From contig CAWGDF010000013.1 in NCBI GenBank assembly GCA_963821275.1, forward strand, positions 248,001 to 312,000: DNA of 64,000 nucleotides, in the 5' to 3' direction. Below are positions 28,738-36,529 of the stretch, in pieces. The stretch comes from JACVRW01 sp963821275. Its GTDB lineage: Bacteria > Actinomycetota > Thermoleophilia > Solirubrobacterales > Thermoleophilaceae. Both the position numbers and the translations under genes were made by a program. The notes under the pieces were generated by a model, which saw only the letters and a list, made by a program, of their open reading frames with translations, searched no databases and was not told the origin of the DNA. The first letter of the stretch is position 1, and each line of letters begins with the position of its first letter.

Positions 28738-29598
28738 CTACAGGTGCAGCGCGGCCTCGGCCCTGTGCGCCGGCGACCTCCCGCGGCGATGGCGACCGCG
28801 CGCCGCCCTAAGTGGCGCCGGGATCGCCGCCGCCGCGACGGTCACGAGCACGAAGGCCAGGCTGCGGAGGGCGACCATGAGCGCATCGTCTCCCAGAGGG
28901 TCGCCGAAGACGACGATCCCCGCCGGGATCGCCGACGCGTTGCCGGCGATCGACGTCACCGCGATGACTGGGACGGCGGGACCGATCTGGAGGGACCGGG
29001 CCGAGATGAAGAACGCTGCGACCCCGCCGGCGATCGCGATCAGGAGGAAGGGCGACGTGGCCAACTCGGCGACTGTGGTGTCGAGCTTGCCGGTGGTCGC
29101 CTTCACGGCCACGTGGGTGACCGTGAACAGCACCCCGGCCGCGGCGCCCAGCATCACTCCCTGCCGTTCCCTTGCCCGAGGCAGACGGCACCAGAGCAGC
29201 AACACGACGCCGATCGCCACCAGCCCGGACTCGAACGCCACCATCGCCGCCACCGAGTAGTCCGCCGTCTCCTGGCCCTCCTCCGAACCGCCGCCGGTGA
29301 GCGCGAGGAACGCCAGCCCCAGCGCCGCAATGCCCAGCCCGAGCCACTCCCGCTTGCCCAGCTCGAGGCCGAACAGACGCTCGGCGAAGACCCCGAGCAG
29401 CACGATGCCGCCGGACAGGACCGCCTGCACCAGCGACAGCGGCGCCAGGGCGAGACCGCCCACGTGCAGCGCGTAGGCCAGAACGGCGACCGCGTAGCCG
29501 AGCGCCCACCAGCGCGAGCGAAACAGCGCGATGGCGCTGTGGAGCAGGTGGCGCGCATCGACGTCTTCGACCTCCGCGGCGCCCCGGGCGCGCATCAA
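28738..29598 (-). CDS. DMT/EamA-type membrane transporter, start unclear
   Basis: At least 286 residues, with about ten hydrophobic helices in the drug/metabolite transporter pattern (ALHVGGLALAPLSLVQAVLS, SLQIGPAVPVIAVTSIAGN). In-frame hydrophobic sequence continues upstream of ATG 29598 (LGLALASAAASNVGFLM) to a stop near 29680, and this is the expected first helix. No ATG or GTG is available there, so the real start is a rare codon such as CTG near 29662 or is hidden by an indel. Substrate unknown. Confidence 0.75.
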   Translation of the reverse strand: MMRARGAAEVEDVDARHLLHSAIALFRSRWWALGYAVAVLAYALHVGGLALAPLSLVQAVLSGGIVLLGVFAERLFGLELGKREWLGLGIAALGLAFLALTGGGSEEGQETADYSVAAMVAFESGLVAIGVVLLLWCRLPRARERQGVMLGAAAGVLFTVTHVAVKATTGKLDTTVAELATSPFLLIAIAGGVAAFFISARSLQIGPAVPVIAVTSIAGNASAIPAGIVVFGDPLGDDALMVALRSLAFVLVTVAAAAIPAPLRAARGRHRRGRSPAHRAEAALHL

Positions 29599-29686
29599 GA
29601 ACCCGACGTTGCTGGCGGCCGCCGAGGCAAGGGCCAGCCCGAGTCCGAGAACAAGGATCAGGGACAGTCGGCTTCCCCCTCCACCT

Positions 29687-29723
29687 CAAGGTCCCTACCC
29701 CGGGACGGACGGGGTCAACCTTG
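29687..29723. other. Inverted repeat upstream of the DMT transporter gene
   Basis: CAAGGT (29687-29692) pairs ACCTTG (29718-29723), with inner ACCCC (29697-29701) and GGGGT (29711-29715). It lies in the leader of the transporter gene (minus strand) and just past the lon terminator, so it could be an operator or leader hairpin. No conserved riboswitch motif was recognised. Confidence 0.35.
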
Positions 29724-29728
29724 GATTC

Positions 29729-29762
29729 GGGGGCGCGGCCGTTTCAGGCCGGCCGCGCCCCC
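29729..29762 (-). terminator. Probable lon terminator hairpin
   Basis: GGGGGCGCGGCC (29729-29740) pairs perfectly with GGCCGCGCCCCC (29751-29762) around a ten-base loop, directly after the stop of lon on the minus strand. There is no U tract, which is common in high-GC actinobacteria. Confidence 0.65.
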
Positions 29763-29773
29763 TCCCGGCTTGC

Positions 29774-32065
29774 CTAGGCGGCCAGCGCGGCGGCCGGCGT
29801 CGGCTCGAGCGCCAGATCCAGCACCTCGTCGACCGTCATCACCGGATGGAAGGTCATCGCCTCGCGGACCTCCTCCGGGACGTCGTCGAGGTCGGCCCGA
29901 TTGCGCTCGGGCAGGATCACGTCGGTGAGGCCCGCCGCGTGGGCGGCCAGCACCTTCTGCTTGAGCCCGCCGATCGGCAGCACCCGTCCCTGCAGGGTGA
30001 CCTCGCCGGTCATCCCCACGGTGTGCTTGACGGGCCGTCCGCTCAGCAGTGAAGCGAGCGCGGTGGTCATCGTGATGCCCGCGCTCGGGCCGTCCTTGGG
30101 GATCGCGCCCGCGGGCACGTGGAGATGGAACTCCCGCCCGTCGAACTCGTCCTCGTCGATGCTCAGCCTGTCGGCGTGGCCACGCACATAGGAGAGCGCG
30201 ATCCGCGCGGACTCCTTCATCACGTCGCCCAGCTGGCCGGTGAGCACCAGGCCATCCTTGCCCCGCATCGAGGTGGCCTCGATGAAGAGGACGTCGCCGC
30301 CCGCTCCGGTCACGCTGAGGCCGGTGGACACGCCCGGCACCGCCGTGCGCTCCGCCGACTCCTGGAAGAAGCGCTGGCGGCCCAGCGCGTCGCGCAGGTC
30401 CTCGGCGCCGATCTCGACCGGCGCCTCGATGTCCCCGGACGCGAGCCTCGTCGCCGTCTTGCGCAGCAGCGTGCCCAGCTCGCGCTCGAGGTTGCGGACT
30501 CCCGCCTCACGGGTGTAGTCGGTGACGACGGCGCGCAGCGCCTCGTCGCCGATCTGGACCTCGTCCTCGCGCAGCCCGTTGCGCTCGCGCTGGCGCGGCC
30601 ACAGGTAGCCACGGGCGATCGCCACCTTCTCGTCGGTCGTGTAGCCGTCGAAGCGCACGACCTCCATGCGGTCGAGCAGCGGCGCCGGGATCGTCTCGGC
30701 CATGTTGGCCGTGGCGATGAACACGACCTCGGACAGGTCGAGCTCGACATCGAGGTAGTGGTCGCGGAACGAGTGGTTCTGAGCTGGGTCGAGCACCTCG
30801 AGGAGAGCCGCGCTCGGGTCGCCGCGCCAGTCGGCGCCGACCTTGTCGACCTCGTCGAGCATGATCACCGGGTTCATCGTTCCGGCGTCCCGCAGGGCCC
30901 GGACCAAGCGGCCGGGCAGCGCCCCGATGTAGGTGCGCCGGTGGCCCCGGATCTCGGCCTCGTCGCGTACGCCGCCCAGCGACATCCGTACGAACTCACG
31001 GCCCGTGGCCCGGGCGATAGATTCGCCGATCGACGTCTTGCCGGTGCCGGGCGGGCCGATCAGCGTCAGGATCGCGCCCGAGCGCTTGTCGGCCGCGATG
31101 CCGCGCTCCTGCCGCAGCTTGCGCACGGCGATGTACTCGACGATGCGGTCCTTGACGTCCTCCAGCCCCGCGTGATCGGCGTCGAGCACCTCGCGCGCGT
31201 GGACCGGATCGAGCCGCTCGTCGGAGCGCCCGCTCCACGGCACGGCGATCAGCCAGTCGAGGTAGCTGCGGATCATCGAGGCCTCGCCCGACTGCTCGCC
31301 CATGCGCTCCAGCCGGCCCAGCTCGCGCTCGGCCTGCTCGCGCACGTCGTCGGGCATCCCGGCCTCCTCGATCTTGGTCCGGTACTCGTCCACGATCGAC
31401 GCGTCGTCCTCGTCCAGCTCCTTGCGGATGGACTCCATCTGCTTGCGCAGGAAGTACTCGCGCTGCTGCTTCTCGGCGCCGGACTGCACGTCGTCGCGAA
31501 TGCGGCGGCGCACCTGGAGCTCGGTCAGCCGCTCGCGCTGCATGCCCAGTGCCTTCTCCAGCCGCTCGGTCACGTCGAGGGTCTCGAGGATCTCGACCTT
31601 CTGCTCGAAGCTGAGGTCGGGCGAGTAGCCGGAGGTGTCGGCCAGTGCGCCCGGCTCGGTGATCGAGCGCACGAACGCGGCCACGCGGCCGTCGTCGCCG
31701 CGCAGCTCGAGGATCTCCTCGACAACCGCGCGATACTCGCGCTCGAGGTCACGGGTGCGGCCGTCGACCGGAACGTCGTCCGGATGCGCGGTCACCTCCA
31801 CGCGAAGCGCCCCGCTCGCATCGGTCCTCGCCGCCCCGATCAGGGCGCGGTGCTGGCCGTCGAGCGACACGGCACGCGCGCCGCCGGGCAGCCGCACCTG
31901 GTCGACCACGGCCGCGACCGTGCCGACGCTCGCGAACTCGTCGCCCTCGCGCGGCACGAGCACCACGCGTTCCTCGCTGCCCGCGTCGACCGCGAGCGTC
32001 ACTTGCATGTTCGGGTAGACGACCGAGTCGTCCACCGGTATCAGCAGGAGTGTCTCCATGGTCAT
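29774..32065 (-). CDS. lon: ATP-dependent protease Lon
   Basis: 763 residues, the usual Lon length. The N-terminal LON substrate domain (METLLLIPVDDSVVYPNMQV) is followed by a coiled-coil region near residues 180-260. The AAA+ module has Walker A GPPGTGKTSIGESIA and Walker B VIMLDEVDKVG. The C-terminal peptidase has the catalytic Ser in KDGPSAGITM and a Lys in GGLKQKVLAAHAAG. It degrades misfolded and regulatory proteins in the cytosol. A 15-bp palindrome sits just upstream (32086-32100), and a strong hairpin follows the stop. Confidence 0.95.
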   Translation of the reverse strand: MTMETLLLIPVDDSVVYPNMQVTLAVDAGSEERVVLVPREGDEFASVGTVAAVVDQVRLPGGARAVSLDGQHRALIGAARTDASGALRVEVTAHPDDVPVDGRTRDLEREYRAVVEEILELRGDDGRVAAFVRSITEPGALADTSGYSPDLSFEQKVEILETLDVTERLEKALGMQRERLTELQVRRRIRDDVQSGAEKQQREYFLRKQMESIRKELDEDDASIVDEYRTKIEEAGMPDDVREQAERELGRLERMGEQSGEASMIRSYLDWLIAVPWSGRSDERLDPVHAREVLDADHAGLEDVKDRIVEYIAVRKLRQERGIAADKRSGAILTLIGPPGTGKTSIGESIARATGREFVRMSLGGVRDEAEIRGHRRTYIGALPGRLVRALRDAGTMNPVIMLDEVDKVGADWRGDPSAALLEVLDPAQNHSFRDHYLDVELDLSEVVFIATANMAETIPAPLLDRMEVVRFDGYTTDEKVAIARGYLWPRQRERNGLREDEVQIGDEALRAVVTDYTREAGVRNLERELGTLLRKTATRLASGDIEAPVEIGAEDLRDALGRQRFFQESAERTAVPGVSTGLSVTGAGGDVLFIEATSMRGKDGLVLTGQLGDVMKESARIALSYVRGHADRLSIDEDEFDGREFHLHVPAGAIPKDGPSAGITMTTALASLLSGRPVKHTVGMTGEVTLQGRVLPIGGLKQKVLAAHAAGLTDVILPERNRADLDDVPEEVREAMTFHPVMTVDEVLDLALEPTPAAALAA

Positions 32066-32085
32066 TGGTTCTCCAAGGGAAGAAG

Positions 32086-32100
32086 CTTACGTTCCGTAAG
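32086..32100. promoter_or_regulatory. Palindromic operator candidate upstream of lon
   Basis: CTTACGTTCCGTAAG is a perfect 6-3-6 palindrome 21 bp before the lon start. It differs from the HAIR site (CTTGAGT-N7-ACTCAAG) bound by HspR, so a different repressor would be expected. It may overlap the lon promoter. Confidence 0.5.
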
Positions 32101-32162
32101 TTTAGCGGGTGGTCAGGCGCCCTGACGGAGTGTGCGCGCGCCGGCCCCGCGGCGCGAGGCCT

Positions 32163-32345
32163 TCAGCTGAGGAGGGTCGCCACGCCTGCTATCACGAAGG
32201 CCGCGGCCAATCAGCAGCGGGGCGACCATGAGCCCGGCGCCGTGTCCAGCGCGGAGAGCCGTGGCTTGAGGAAGCGAAAGGGCCCGAAGCCGATCAGCAC
32301 CGCCGCGGCCGCCAGATGCAGCGTGCGCCGCGTGGTGGCCAGGCC
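32163..32345 (-). pseudogene. Remnant or frameshifted small membrane protein
   Basis: Three successive frames on the minus strand give one plausible small membrane protein: HLAAAAVLIGFGPFRFLKPR, then APGLMVAPLL, then LAAAFVIAGVATLLS ending at 32163. Each segment is hydrophobic and in codons typical of the genome, but two indels separate them. It is either a decayed gene or one hit by assembly errors. The rest of the spacer between lon and rpiA shows nothing else beyond the palindrome at 32086. Confidence 0.4.
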
Positions 32346-32370
32346 GGTCCGCGCGTGCGATGCTGCGATC

Positions 32371-33063
32371 GTGGGCGACCCCCAGGCGAGCGCGCGCGAG
32401 GCGGCGGCGGCCGCTGCCGTCGAGCTGGTACAGCCGGGGATGACCATCGGCCTGGGCTCCGGGCGCGCCGTATGGAAGGTTGTGGAACACCTGCGAGCCC
32501 GCGGCGTGGCGGTGCGCGCCGCCGTCGCCTCCAACCGCACGACCGAGCTCGCCCGCGAAGCGGGGATCGAGATCGTGGAGCTCGACGGCTCATTGGAGCT
32601 GGACCTCGCGCTCGACGGCGCGGACGAGGTCGACCCCGAGCTGCGCCTGATCAAGGGCGGGGGCGGCGCGCTCCTGCGGGAGAAGATCGTGATCACTGCC
32701 GCGCGGCGCTTCGTGGTGGTGGCGGAGACCCCGAAGAAGGTCGACCGCTTGGGCGAGCACTTCCGGCTGCCGGTCGAGGTGGTGCGCTTCGCGTGGCGGG
32801 ACACCCGCCGTCGCCTGACCGCGCTCCTGCCGGAGGGCGAGCTGCGCACCGGGGCGGACGGGCAGCCCTACGTGACCGACGAGGGCCACCACATCCTCGA
32901 CTGCCCACTCGGCCCGGGCCTGCGGCTGGACACCCTCGGGCCGCAGCTCAAGCTGGTGCCCGGGGTGGTGGAGCACGGCCTGTTCATCGGGCTGGCCGAG
33001 CGCGCCCTGCTGGGGGCGCCGGACGGGAGCGTGGAGGTGCTCGAGGCGGCCGTGGGACCGTGA
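32371..33063 (+). CDS. rpiA: Ribose-5-phosphate isomerase A
   Basis: 230 residues from GTG 32371. RpiA motifs are all present: GLGSGRAVWKVVEHL, VASNRTTELAREAGI, LDLALDGADEVDPEL and LIKGGGGALLREKIV, with the catalytic region ending KLVPGVVEHGLFIGLAE. It interconverts ribose 5-phosphate and ribulose 5-phosphate in the pentose-phosphate pathway. It is a single gene between the lon leader and a strong inverted repeat (33092-33140). Confidence 0.92.
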   Translation: MGDPQASAREAAAAAAVELVQPGMTIGLGSGRAVWKVVEHLRARGVAVRAAVASNRTTELAREAGIEIVELDGSLELDLALDGADEVDPELRLIKGGGGALLREKIVITAARRFVVVAETPKKVDRLGEHFRLPVEVVRFAWRDTRRRLTALLPEGELRTGADGQPYVTDEGHHILDCPLGPGLRLDTLGPQLKLVPGVVEHGLFIGLAERALLGAPDGSVEVLEAAVGP

Positions 33064-33091
33064 TGGCCGCGCCGGGCCGGGACGGGCTTTC

Positions 33092-33140
33092 GACCCTTGG
33101 TTCGCTGGTTGCCGAATAGGACGCAAAGGAACCAAGGGTC
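33092..33140. terminator. Long inverted repeat between convergent genes
   Basis: GACCCTTGGTTC (33092-33103) and GAACCAAGGGTC (33129-33140) are perfect 12-base arms around a 25-base loop. It lies between the rpiA stop and the cpaB stop, so a bidirectional terminator is likely. The loop contains AATAGGAC, also present in the loop of the repeat at 20484-20556, so the two may be related elements. Confidence 0.6.
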
Positions 33141-33164
33141 CGCCGGCCGGGTGGATCGCGAGCC

Positions 33165-33890
33165 TCACAGCTCCTCCTCGCTCGTGGACGCGCCGGCCGT
33201 GCGGCCGCGGTCGCCGGGCGGGCGCACCAGCAGGCGCACCTCGCGGCCGAAGTTCTCGGCCGCGGTCAGGTAGACGGCCTGGCGCAGCGTTACGCGCAGC
33301 ACGGCCGTCGCGTCGGCGGTGGCGCCGGCTGCGCCGACGGCCTCCCCGGTCTCCAGGGCGCTTGCGCCGCCCGTGGCGCGCAGGCCCAGCAGCTCGACGT
33401 CCTCCAGCGCCACGAACGCCCGGCCCGCGCCCTCCCGCGATTCGGTGCAGACGACTACGTCGACGCGGCTGCCTACCGCCGCCTGCGCCAGCGCGCTCCC
33501 GCCGCTGACCGCCACCTCGAGCGCGCGCTCGCCGTCCTCGAGGCCGGAACCGGCGCCCCCGGGCGCGCCGTCACCTGGCTCGCGGAGGTGCGCGGCCGTC
33601 ACATAGCCGCCGGCAGCCAGCGCGGCAGCGGTCCGCGCGCCCGTCACGCCCGCCGGGGTCGTGAAGGCGTCGGGTGGCACGAAGCGGGCCGGCACCTGTC
33701 GCCGCGCGACCGAGCCGGAGCCCAGGCGGGCGCCGGCCGGCAGGTCGCGGGCGGCGACCAGCACGTCCACCAGCGGACCGACCTGAGCCTCCACCTGGCG
33801 CTCGCGCTGGTGGACCTGCGAGGCCGCGAGGCCTCCGCTCGCGAGCGCCAGCGACAGCAGCACGAGCCCACGGCGGCGCCGAGCCCTCAC
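33165..33890 (-). CDS. cpaB: Flp pilus assembly protein CpaB/RcpC-like (SAF domain)
   Basis: 241 residues. One N-terminal membrane anchor (GLVLLSLALASGGLAASQV) is followed by an SAF domain, VDVLVAARDLPAGARLGSGS, and a beta-rich C-terminal domain (AAVGSRVDVVVCT). CpaB lies outside the membrane and helps secretin or pilus assembly in Gram-negative bacteria; in actinobacteria it accompanies Tad genes. It overlaps the sensor-like gene upstream by four bases, in a unit with the response regulator. The tadABC genes lie 30 kb away. Confidence 0.8.
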   Translation of the reverse strand: MRARRRRGLVLLSLALASGGLAASQVHQRERQVEAQVGPLVDVLVAARDLPAGARLGSGSVARRQVPARFVPPDAFTTPAGVTGARTAAALAAGGYVTAAHLREPGDGAPGGAGSGLEDGERALEVAVSGGSALAQAAVGSRVDVVVCTESREGAGRAFVALEDVELLGLRATGGASALETGEAVGAAGATADATAVLRVTLRQAVYLTAAENFGREVRLLVRPPGDRGRTAGASTSEEEL

Positions 33891-34585
33891 GCCGCGCGAT
33901 CCTGCGCCCGCGCGGCCTGTTCGGGCAGCTCGAGCACCGCCAGGGTCGCCTGCTCGTCGCTCTCGACCAGGAGCGTGCCGCCGAGGTCGCGGGCGGCCCG
34001 CGCCGCGATGTCGAGGCCCCGGCCGCGCTCCCCCGCCGCTGGAGGGCCCCCTGCGCCGGGCCGCTCCGGGTGCGGGTTGCTCACCTCCACCCGCACGCCG
34101 TTCGCTCCCCGGCGACCCCGCACCCGCACCTCCCCTGCGCCGTGCTCAGCCGCGTTGGCGATCAGGTTGCCGAGCACCTGCGCGAGCCGCCCGCGGTCGG
34201 CGGCGATCCGGGCCGGACCCAGCCGCCAGTCGAGCGACACCCGCGCCGGGCCCTCCCACACCGCGAGCGTGGAGCGGGTGTACGAGCCCAGGTCGACCGA
34301 GTCGCGGACCGCGGTCGGGCGGCGTCCGGTCCGCGCCGCCTGCAGATCGGCGAGCCCTGCCACCAGACGATCGAGCTGAGCACCGAGCACCGCCACGTGC
34401 TGCCCAGCGCTCGGATCGCGGGCCAGCCGCTCGCAGGCGAGCAGCAAGGTGGTGGCCGGCCCACGTAGCTCGTGCTCGGCTCGGGCGACGGCCTCGAGCC
34501 GCGACCGCAGCCGGCTCACCGCCGCGGCGGCCGCCCCCAGGCCGGCCAGCGCGAGGACGAGGCAGCACGCCGCCACGAGGCTCAC
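33887..34585 (-). CDS. Sensor histidine kinase-like protein, minimal
   Basis: About 232 residues from GTG near 34585. One hydrophobic N-terminal segment (LVAACCLVLALAGLGAAAAA), a dimerisation-like helix (ARAEHELRGPATTLLLACER) and an HATPase domain with the N box NLIANAAEHGAGEVRV and a G box ERGRGLDIAARAARDLGG. The H box reads EHELRGP, so the phospho-accepting His is probably the one after Glu. There is no sensing domain, so the signal may be membrane-borne or come from a partner. Coupled to the OmpR-type regulator upstream and to cpaB downstream. Confidence 0.78.
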   Translation of the reverse strand: MSLVAACCLVLALAGLGAAAAAVSRLRSRLEAVARAEHELRGPATTLLLACERLARDPSAGQHVAVLGAQLDRLVAGLADLQAARTGRRPTAVRDSVDLGSYTRSTLAVWEGPARVSLDWRLGPARIAADRGRLAQVLGNLIANAAEHGAGEVRVRGRRGANGVRVEVSNPHPERPGAGGPPAAGERGRGLDIAARAARDLGGTLLVESDEQATLAVLELPEQAARAQDRAA

Positions 34586-35289
34586 AGGGCCTCCGTGAGC
34601 TTGTAGCCCACACCGCGCACGTTGACCACCCAAGGCCGCGCCGACGGCCTGAGCTTCTTGCGCAGCCGGCAGGCATGGGCGTCGAGCGTGCGGGTGTTGC
34701 CCGGTGCTGCGTAACCCCAGACGTCCCGCAGCAGCTGATCCTTGGCGTACACGTGAGTCGGCTCCTCGGCGAGGGCGTGCAGGAGGGCGAACTCCTTCGC
34801 CGACAGCGTGACCGCACGCCCGGCCAGGCGGACCGCCCGCGTGTGCGGGTCGACCGTCAGCTCGCCGACCCGAAGCAGCCCCCGCCGCCGCCGGCCCTCG
34901 GTGCGGCGGAGAACCGCACGGACGCGGGCGAGCAGCTCGTGGTAGGCGAACGGTTTGCAGAGGTGGTCATCGGCCCCGCGGGCGAAGCTGCGCACACGGT
35001 CGGCCTCGCCCGCGCGGCCGCTGAGGACGAGCACCGGGAGGTCGGGATCGACGCGGGTGGAGAGGCCATCGGCGGACCGGATCCGGTCGAGCAGCTCGAG
35101 CCCGCTGCCGTCGCGCAGCGTCAGGTCCAAGACCACGAGGGCCGGCTGGCGCACCTCGATCGCGCGCAGCGCCTCGGAGGCGCCGGCAGCGCCGGCCGTC
35201 CGGAACCCGTCGGCGTTCAGGTTTTCCACCAGGAACGCCCGGGTGGCCTCGTCGTCCTCCACAACCATCAGCGAGCGGGCGCGGTCCAT
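34582..35289 (-). CDS. OmpR-family response regulator
   Basis: 235 residues. The receiver domain has the acidic pair MVVEDDEA and the phosphorylated Asp in LVVLDLTLRDGSG, with Lys in LCKPFAYHELLAR. The C-terminal winged helix (TLSAKEFALLHALAEEPTHV, DAHACRLRKKL, VNVRGVGYKL) binds DNA. It works with the adjacent HATPase protein. The position next to cpaB suggests control of pilus genes, by inference. A strong hairpin precedes it (35303-35330). Confidence 0.9.
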   Translation of the reverse strand: MDRARSLMVVEDDEATRAFLVENLNADGFRTAGAAGASEALRAIEVRQPALVVLDLTLRDGSGLELLDRIRSADGLSTRVDPDLPVLVLSGRAGEADRVRSFARGADDHLCKPFAYHELLARVRAVLRRTEGRRRRGLLRVGELTVDPHTRAVRLAGRAVTLSAKEFALLHALAEEPTHVYAKDQLLRDVWGYAAPGNTRTLDAHACRLRKKLRPSARPWVVNVRGVGYKLTEAL

Positions 35290-35302
35290 GCACGGCAGAA
35301 GG

Positions 35303-35330
35303 GCCGGGGGGCGGAAATCCGCCCCCCGGC
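35303..35330 (-). terminator. GC-rich terminator hairpin
   Basis: GCCGGGGGGCGGA pairs TCCGCCCCCCGGC around AA. It lies just upstream of the response regulator gene and downstream of the frameshifted minus-strand gene at 35432, whose transcript it probably ends. Confidence 0.6.
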
Positions 35331-35431
35331 GAAGGCCGCTCGTCTCCCCCCTGACCTATTCGGCGAAGGCGCCGGTCGACGTCAGCGCCACGCGCTGCGC
35401 GATCTGAGGCATCGTGCGGACGGTGCGCGCG

Positions 35432-35765
35432 TTAGACGTAGCCGAGAAAGACGGCGTAGTCGGTGTCGCTGGTGCAGTGGAGCTGTACTTGGTACGAGTT
35501 TGTGTCGGTTTCCCAGTTCGTCGCGCTCGAGTTGGGAAAGCCGGTGTCGGTCCCGATCGTGTAGGCACTCGTGATCTCGTTCACGGTCACGCGCTTCGAC
35601 TTGAATCCTGTGATGGACATGCCGATCGGCCCCAACCCCAGGACACCGACGCCGTGCGGCAGCGAGTGCCCGCGGGCGCGTAGCTGTTGTCGTACAGGAA
35701 GGGGTGAGACGGAGGGCATTGGTAGGCGGGCACGTACTCGTTTGCCCACAACCCGGAGAGGCACC
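35432..35765 (-). pseudogene. Frameshifted extracellular-type hypothetical protein
   Basis: The clear part is the C-terminal 65 residues (MSITGFKSKRVTVNEITSAY ... DYAVFLGYV, stop at 35432). They are rich in Thr, Ser and Asn like secreted beta proteins and unlike random translations of this GC-rich DNA. The upstream part (GLWANEYVPAYQCPPSHPFL, then YDNSYAPAG) is in another frame, joined near 35660. No start or signal peptide could be found further upstream, so the gene is broken, or 5-prime truncated with an indel. The rest of 35290-36021 holds the terminator hairpin and no other credible gene. Confidence 0.5.
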
Positions 35766-36021
35766 GGCCCGCGGCCACACCAAACCCACGCCAGCCGGCC
35801 CGGGCAACTCGCCCCGTCCCGCAGCGGCAACGGGGCCTGCGCAACCCGGGCTCCGGCGAGTCGCGGCCGTGGGGAGGAAGGAGCAGCGCAGCGTCGCCCG
35901 GTCCATGCCCCGGAGAAGGGCTGGGCGGCGGAACCCGCTCTGCAACCGGCCTTGCAGCGCTGCGGCGGGGCAGGAATCCGCCGTAGGATGCCGACGCCGG
36001 CCGCTCGCCGGCCCTCTGCCG

Positions 36022-36489
36022 ATGGATACGACCCGCCGCGGAAACTACGAGTCCGGCTCCGACTACGTCCTGGAGTACGGCGAGCTGCGCTTCACCTTCA
36101 ACGAGCGCGACTTCGGCGAGCGCGTCGAGCAGGCCGCGGCCAAGCTCGGCTTCGTCGAGGGCGAGCTCGGCGACGAGGAGCGGGAGGACCTCGTCAATCT
36201 CGCCGTCAACGGCGAGGTGACCGAGCCGCACTCGGGACTGGGCGAGCACATCAACGACTGCTGGGCCGAGCTCAACGGGCCGTCGGAGCGGTCACTCGTC
36301 CACTGGATCCGCCGGCTGGTGTTCCGCGGGGCCTGGCTCGACCAGCGCGTGATGGAGGGCGAGCTGGAGCTCGTTTTCGACGAGCATGACCACTCGTTCG
36401 GCTACGCCCAGCCCGACCGAAACCACGAGCTCATCGAGCTGTCGCCGGAGCCCTCCTGGGGAAGCGTCGCCTACCGGCGCTGCGGTTGA
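36022..36489 (+). CDS. Conserved-looking hypothetical acidic protein
   Basis: 155 residues from ATG 36022. Strongly acidic and soluble, without signal peptide or membrane segment (YGELRFTFNERDFGERVEQA; VMEGELELVFDEHDHSFGYA). No family recognised. Codon use is that of a genuine gene throughout. It lies 40 bases upstream of the copper-protein gene on the same strand, so cotranscription is possible. Confidence 0.65.
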   Translation: MDTTRRGNYESGSDYVLEYGELRFTFNERDFGERVEQAAAKLGFVEGELGDEEREDLVNLAVNGEVTEPHSGLGEHINDCWAELNGPSERSLVHWIRRLVFRGAWLDQRVMEGELELVFDEHDHSFGYAQPDRNHELIELSPEPSWGSVAYRRCG

Positions 36490-36529
36490 TAATCTCGCAG
36501 CGGCTCTGCAAGAACCCCGGGAGGTCGGA

